Part shown: piece by piece, positions 7,118-9,453 of the stretch
Position numbering within the stretch: position 1 is the stretch's first letter
How the letters are laid out: each line of letters opens with the position of its first letter
Source: UBA6136 sp964344495
GTDB taxonomy: Bacteria; Pseudomonadota; Gammaproteobacteria; Methylococcales; Methylococcaceae
Length of the DNA stretch: 9,453 nt
Reading direction: 5' to 3'
Assembly (NCBI GenBank): GCA_964344495.1
Contig: CAYFNI010000087.1
Location: 1-9,453 of the forward strand
Notes under the pieces: generated by a model
What the model was told of the DNA's origin: nothing
The model's input: the letters and a program-made list of their open reading frames with translations, nothing else
Database searches by the model: none
Made by a program: the position numbers and the translations under genes

Positions 7118-7145
7118 ATTTGTCATAATATACATTATGCGCATA
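7118..7145 (-). other. dif: dif, chromosome dimer resolution site (XerC/XerD)
   Basis: Read on the minus strand, 7145-7135 is TATGCGCATAA (XerC arm), 7134-7129 is TGTATA (central region) and 7128-7118 is TTATGACAAAT (XerD arm). From memory, E. coli dif has arms GGTGCGCATAA and TTATGTTAAAT around the same TGTATA. The match is 24 of 28; the differences are the first two bases of the XerC arm and TT to AC in the XerD arm. The 11-6-11 layout and inner dyad CATAAT/ATTATG are intact. It sits in a gene-free gap, as expected for a recombination site. XerCD acts here to resolve chromosome dimers under FtsK control. An Xer site left by an integrated element is the alternative; I see no second copy in the window. 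Confidence 0.88.
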
Positions 7146-7148
7146 TAC

Positions 7149-7167
7149 AGGCAGCTTTGGACTGCCT
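7149..7167. repeat. inverted repeat next to the dif XerC arm
   Basis: AGGCAG (7149-7154) and CTGCCT (7162-7167) form a perfect 6-bp stem with a 7-nt loop, starting 3 bp outside the XerC arm of dif. On the + strand CGTTTATT follows, a weak uridine-rich tail. It could be a minor terminator, an accessory protein site or chance. Confidence 0.35.
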
Positions 7168-7199
7168 CGTTTATTGGGCTAACATGTAATAGCGATTGT

Positions 7200-7229
7200 T
7201 TGACTCACGTTAGGACTGAACACTTTAAC
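7200..7229 (+). promoter_or_regulatory. probable promoter of the entericidin-like gene
   Basis: TTGACT (7200-7205, five of six consensus) is followed after 18 nt by TTTAAC (7224-7229, four of six). Transcription would begin near 7236, only about 10 nt before the ATG at 7246. That would explain why no Shine-Dalgarno is visible. Confidence 0.45.
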
Positions 7230-7245
7230 CCGTTACCGTTACGCC

Positions 7246-7389
7246 ATGAAAATGAAAGCTTCCTTTTTGGCGCTGGCTTTAGCGCCTCTGATCCTGATGC
7301 TGACCGGTTGCAACACCTGGAGTGGTTTTGGGCAGGACCTGCAAAAAGTGGGTCAGAAAATCCAGAATCAAGGCGATAAGGGCAAGTAG
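7246..7389 (+). CDS. entericidin A/B-family small lipoprotein
   Basis: The product is 47 aa. A basic start (MKMK) leads into a hydrophobic signal (residues 5-18) and the lipobox L19-T-G-C22, so signal peptidase II should leave Cys22 lipidated. The mature 26-residue peptide begins CNTWSGFGQDLQKVGQKI. That is the layout of the entericidin family, in which CNT is followed by G-x-G/G-x-D and a short amphipathic helix with K-x-G-x-K/E repeats. Entericidins are small cell-envelope lipoproteins; E. coli EcnB has been described as a bacteriolytic peptide and EcnA as its antidote. Only one copy is present here, so which role applies is open. The start may be 7246 or 7252; no Shine-Dalgarno is evident for either. 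It lies 101 bp right of dif. Confidence 0.85.
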   Translation: MKMKASFLALALAPLILMLTGCNTWSGFGQDLQKVGQKIQNQGDKGK

Positions 7390-7412
7390 GCGTTAAAGCC
7401 ACATTTCCGCGG

Positions 7413-7490
7413 AGAGCCTGTAAAAGGCTGGGTGTCTCAGCAAGTTGACACCTAGCCGCTAGGGAAAGCGACCGGTCGCTATCGGGCTCT
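7413..7490. other. structured intergenic element, possible 3' UTR fold
   Basis: AGAGCC (7413-7418) is complementary to GGCTCT (7485-7490) and would enclose two inner elements. The first is an 11-bp stem with one G-U pair, 7426-7436 with 7447-7457 (GGCTGGGTGTC with GACACCTAGCC), around a 10-nt loop. The second is a 14-bp perfect palindrome at 7467-7480 (AGCGACC plus GGTCGCT). A competing hairpin, AGCCT/AGGCT at 7415-7429, uses the same bases. The element fills the space between convergent genes ending at 7389 and 7492. It lacks T runs, a tRNA T-loop or any known RNA signature. Confidence 0.45.
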
Positions 7491-7491
7491 G

Positions 7492-7896
7492 TCACACAGC
7501 GTTTTCATCCTCGACCATGTTGGTCGCCAACAGGCCAGCGAAAGCACACAAAAAGCCGTTGATGACCAACCAGAATGGCAACGTTTCAAGACCGAAGAAT
7601 TTGGCTCCGGTCACGATTGCCCACAACATGGCCATCAGCGCCGTGAGGATGGTGCTGACCCCCCCGACGATGCCGCCATGTACGAATCCATGATGCCCGG
7701 CTTTTTTTGCGGCCACGAAGCCGGATACCAGACAGGTTGCCAAACCTAACAGTTGGTTAATGGCAAAAAGAATGCCCTGATATTCACCGGTCGCTGCCGA
7801 TTCTCCGACCAGGGTCGGCAACAGAATCAGATGAAAAACATACAGTCCGAGAAAAATAGAGATACCCCAAGTCAATGCTTTGCCATTGATTTCCAT
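7492..7896 (-). CDS. small four-helix membrane protein, unknown function
   Basis: With ATG at 7896 the product is 134 aa, starting MEINGKALTWGISIFLGLY. Four membrane segments are visible at about residues 7-30, 38-60, 70-95 and 103-125. The loop after the second helix (GFVAAKKAGHHGFVHGGIVGG) has the glycine-rich and basic look of TIGR04086-type or related small four-helix proteins, but that match is tentative. The frame stays open upstream to 7992. Those 32 extra residues are polar and unlike a membrane protein N-terminus, so I reject the longer start. A weak GGAA lies upstream of the chosen ATG. It is convergent with the lipoprotein gene and divergent from the transporter at 8166. It is a real membrane protein with no assignable function. 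Confidence 0.72.
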   Translation of the reverse strand: MEINGKALTWGISIFLGLYVFHLILLPTLVGESAATGEYQGILFAINQLLGLATCLVSGFVAAKKAGHHGFVHGGIVGGVSTILTALMAMLWAIVTGAKFFGLETLPFWLVINGFLCAFAGLLATNMVEDENAV

Positions 7897-8165
7897 ACGC
7901 TGGTTCCAGTTCGAGATAAGGCTTCTTTCCTGTAGATGTCTGACGTCGATCAGTAACGTTTTAGCAGGAAAACCGCTAGACTTGCCGCTCACTGGGAGCG
8001 ATGTCCAGATTCTTCGAGTGGTTTAGACGGAAACTGCAGGAAAAATTCCGGTCTTCAGGGGGTTCATGGTCAGCATTTTTAACCCCAGTTCTCCGGCCTC
8101 TTGAATGATAGTGACCCCCGGCTACACCGCCCTGCCCCACCACTGACGCTATTCGAGACCTTCCG
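7897..8165. other. divergent spacer with an inverted repeat
   Basis: This 269-nt spacer separates the minus-strand membrane protein from the transporter. GGGGTT (8059-8064) pairs with AACCCC (8081-8086) across a 16-nt loop containing five T's. TTGAAT at 8101-8106 could be a -35 element for the transporter, but no good -10 follows. CCCTGCCC at 8130-8137 is a minus-strand match to the FtsK-orienting octamer. Confidence 0.35.
8130..8137 (-). other. KOPS-like octamer GGGCAGGG, points to dif
   Basis: The + strand reads CCCTGCCC. This is the only minus-strand GGGNAGGG I found in the window. It lies about 1.0 kb right of dif and points back to it. Confidence 0.5.
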
Positions 8166-9453
8166 ATGAAGCATTTTGTCGCACGCATGGCCCGCTACAG
8201 CGCGACTCACCCATGGCGCGTTCTGGCATTGGCTGCGCTCATTTCCATGTGCGCCCTGATGGCCGCCGCCCGACTCCCGGTCTATACGTCGCGTCAGGCA
8301 CTGCTGCCGCAGAATACCCCGGTCGCCCAGCGTTTGAACGACTTTCTGTCCAAATTCGGTGCCGCCACTGACCTGATTGTGGCTCTGGAAGGGGCACCCC
8401 GTGCAGATCTTGAGGCCTTTGCCTCGGAACTCGCCTCCAGACTGGAGCATCAACCCGAAGTCGCATATGCCACGGAACGCCTCGATACGGCGTTTTTTTT
8501 CCAGCATGCCTATTTGTTGGTGCCGAGTCAGCAATTAACCGATCTGGAAGAATTCCTTAAAACTTACCCCCGCCGCAAGCCGGAATCTCTCCAGACGGCC
8601 CTGCAAAAAGCCGGTGATGCATCGAACTCGGCAACTCCGCGACCGAGCATGGATATCAGCCTGCAGCAGGCATCTCTGGGTATCAAGGTGGCTCGAGCCG
8701 TGCTGGCTGAATGGCAGCGCTGGTTGCAGGCCGATGAGCAGCCCATGACGCTGGATGGGTCGGGGGTCCTGACAGCCGCGGGTGCCAAGGAACTTGGCAG
8801 CGGTTATTTCGAATCGCATGACGGACGAATGTTGTTCATGTTTGTCCACCCACGCAGTGCGTCCGAAGCCTTTGAGTCGCTGGCACCCTTCAATGAGCGG
8901 GTTCAGACGGAAGCCGATGCACTCGCAGCCGAATACCGTCATGCCGGCCGCGCCGCTCCTCAGGTGACCCTGACCGGTATGCCAGCGATCGAATATGAGG
9001 AATATATTGATATCGAGCGGGACATCAAACTGGTCATCTGGACCGCCATCGGTTTGATCGCCGGCCTGATCCTGCTGGTTGTCCGGAGTGTCCGCTGGGC
9101 ATTGGCCATCTTCATCCCGATGGGACTCGGGGCGCTCTGGAGCCTCGGGCTGGCGCTCGTAACCGTGGGGCACCTCACCATCATCACATCGAGTTTTCTC
9201 GCGATTCTCTTTGGACTGGGCGCGGATTACGGCATTTTCACCTCTTCGCAGATTGCCGAGGCCCGCCGCAAGGATATGCCCTTAATCGATGCGATTGCCG
9301 AGGGGATTGGACGTTCTTTCTCGGCGGTAATGACGGCGGGTGTGGCTTCGTTGCTGATTTTCGGGGTTCTGTCGACGGTCGAGTTTCCGGGTTTTGCGGA
9401 ACTTGGCTTGGTGGCCGCCGGCGGTGTGCTGTTGATTCTGGTCAGTACGTGGT
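8166..9453 (+). CDS. RND-superfamily (MMPL/HpnN-type) transporter, N-terminal part (partial)
   Basis: The frame is open from ATG 8166 for 429 codons to the window end. The N-terminus has HPWRVL followed by a first membrane helix (residues 18-35). A large soluble region, presumably periplasmic, spans about 38-285 and contains LTGMPAIEYEEY near its end. A cluster of membrane helices starts at 288 (about 288-306, 311-333, 337-350 and onward). G352-A-D-Y-G356 matches the conserved GxxxDYxxF-type motif of MMPL/RND proteins in the membrane domain. The overall layout and the HPW start resemble HpnN, the hopanoid-associated RND protein, and related predicted exporters. The substrate cannot be determined, and no hopanoid gene is in the window. 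A second ATG at 8187 (residue 8) is possible; the Shine-Dalgarno is weak for both. Confidence 0.9.
   Translation, partial: MKHFVARMARYSATHPWRVLALAALISMCALMAAARLPVYTSRQALLPQNTPVAQRLNDFLSKFGAATDLIVALEGAPRADLEAFASELASRLEHQPEVAYATERLDTAFFFQHAYLLVPSQQLTDLEEFLKTYPRRKPESLQTALQKAGDASNSATPRPSMDISLQQASLGIKVARAVLAEWQRWLQADEQPMTLDGSGVLTAAGAKELGSGYFESHDGRMLFMFVHPRSASEAFESLAPFNERVQTEADALAAEYRHAGRAAPQVTLTGMPAIEYEEYIDIERDIKLVIWTAIGLIAGLILLVVRSVRWALAIFIPMGLGALWSLGLALVTVGHLTIITSSFLAILFGLGADYGIFTSSQIAEARRKDMPLIDAIAEGIGRSFSAVMTAGVASLLIFGVLSTVEFPGFAELGLVAAGGVLLILVSTW

Noticed and set aside
7118..7145. Operator for a dimeric regulator (CATAAT/ATTATG dyad)
   Set aside because: The dyad is fully explained by the XerC/XerD arms of dif, which match over both arms and the central hexamer.
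6987..7379. 130-aa + strand open frame covering dif and overlapping the lipoprotein
   Set aside because: It has no ribosome-binding site, low-complexity unlikely protein content, runs through the dif site, and overlaps a convincing lipoprotein in another frame.
7413..7490. Possible tRNA or integron attC site in the structured element
   Set aside because: It lacks the T-loop GTTCRA, a plausible anticodon arm and a CCA end, and does not carry the paired core sites of attC.
8535..9173. 212-aa minus-strand open frame
   Set aside because: It is antisense to the RND transporter frame, which has clear membrane helices and the GADYG motif.
1..9453. CRISPR arrays, insertion sequences, prophage genes or a defence system
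   Set aside because: No regularly spaced repeats, transposase, integrase or nuclease-like products are present; the window is core genome plus small envelope genes.

Overview
This is a chromosomal window from a Gram-negative proteobacterium, most likely a gammaproteobacterium outside the enterics. The evidence is the divergent ftsK/trxB pair, an rpsF-rpsR-(DUF2232 membrane protein)-rplI cluster arranged as in Pseudomonas and lacking priB, the Kdo transferase gene waaA, an entericidin-type lipoprotein, and a dif site that matches the Escherichia coli sequence at 24 of 28 positions as I recall it. I cannot name the genus.

Layout. Positions 1-659 (minus) hold the N-terminal membrane part of the DNA translocase FtsK, cut by the window edge. 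Positions 660-912 are the divergent ftsK/trxB spacer. trxB (thioredoxin reductase) occupies 913-1869. A near-consensus promoter at 1881-1909 and an ~80-nt structured leader precede rpsF. The leader folds like the S6:S18-complex binding motif and closes over the rpsF Shine-Dalgarno sequence. A tightly spaced + strand run follows: rpsF, rpsR, a DUF2232 membrane protein, rplI, waaA and ychF (1997-6561). Hairpins at 6564-6588 and 6625-6648 separate ychF from a convergent 70-aa membrane-anchored protein (6654-6866, minus).

The gap at 6867-7245 has no credible gene. It contains a chromosome dimer resolution site (dif) at 7118-7145. Next come a 47-aa entericidin-like lipoprotein (7246-7389), a densely self-complementary stretch (7413-7490), a four-helix membrane protein (7492-7896, minus) and the N-terminal half of an RND/MMPL-type transporter (8166 to the window end, +).

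How it fits together. The most notable signal is the replication-terminus machinery. dif is the XerC/XerD recombination site, FtsK activates that recombination, and the three perfect matches to the E. coli FtsK-orienting octamer GGGNAGGG all point toward dif: two on the + strand to its left, one on the minus strand to its right. The window therefore probably spans the terminus, with an FtsK gene about 6.5 kb from its target site. It is unusual that a ribosomal-protein operon lies only a few kb from dif. The rest is core information processing (S6, S18, L9, YchF), redox homeostasis (TrxB) and envelope biogenesis (WaaA, RND transporter, lipoprotein).
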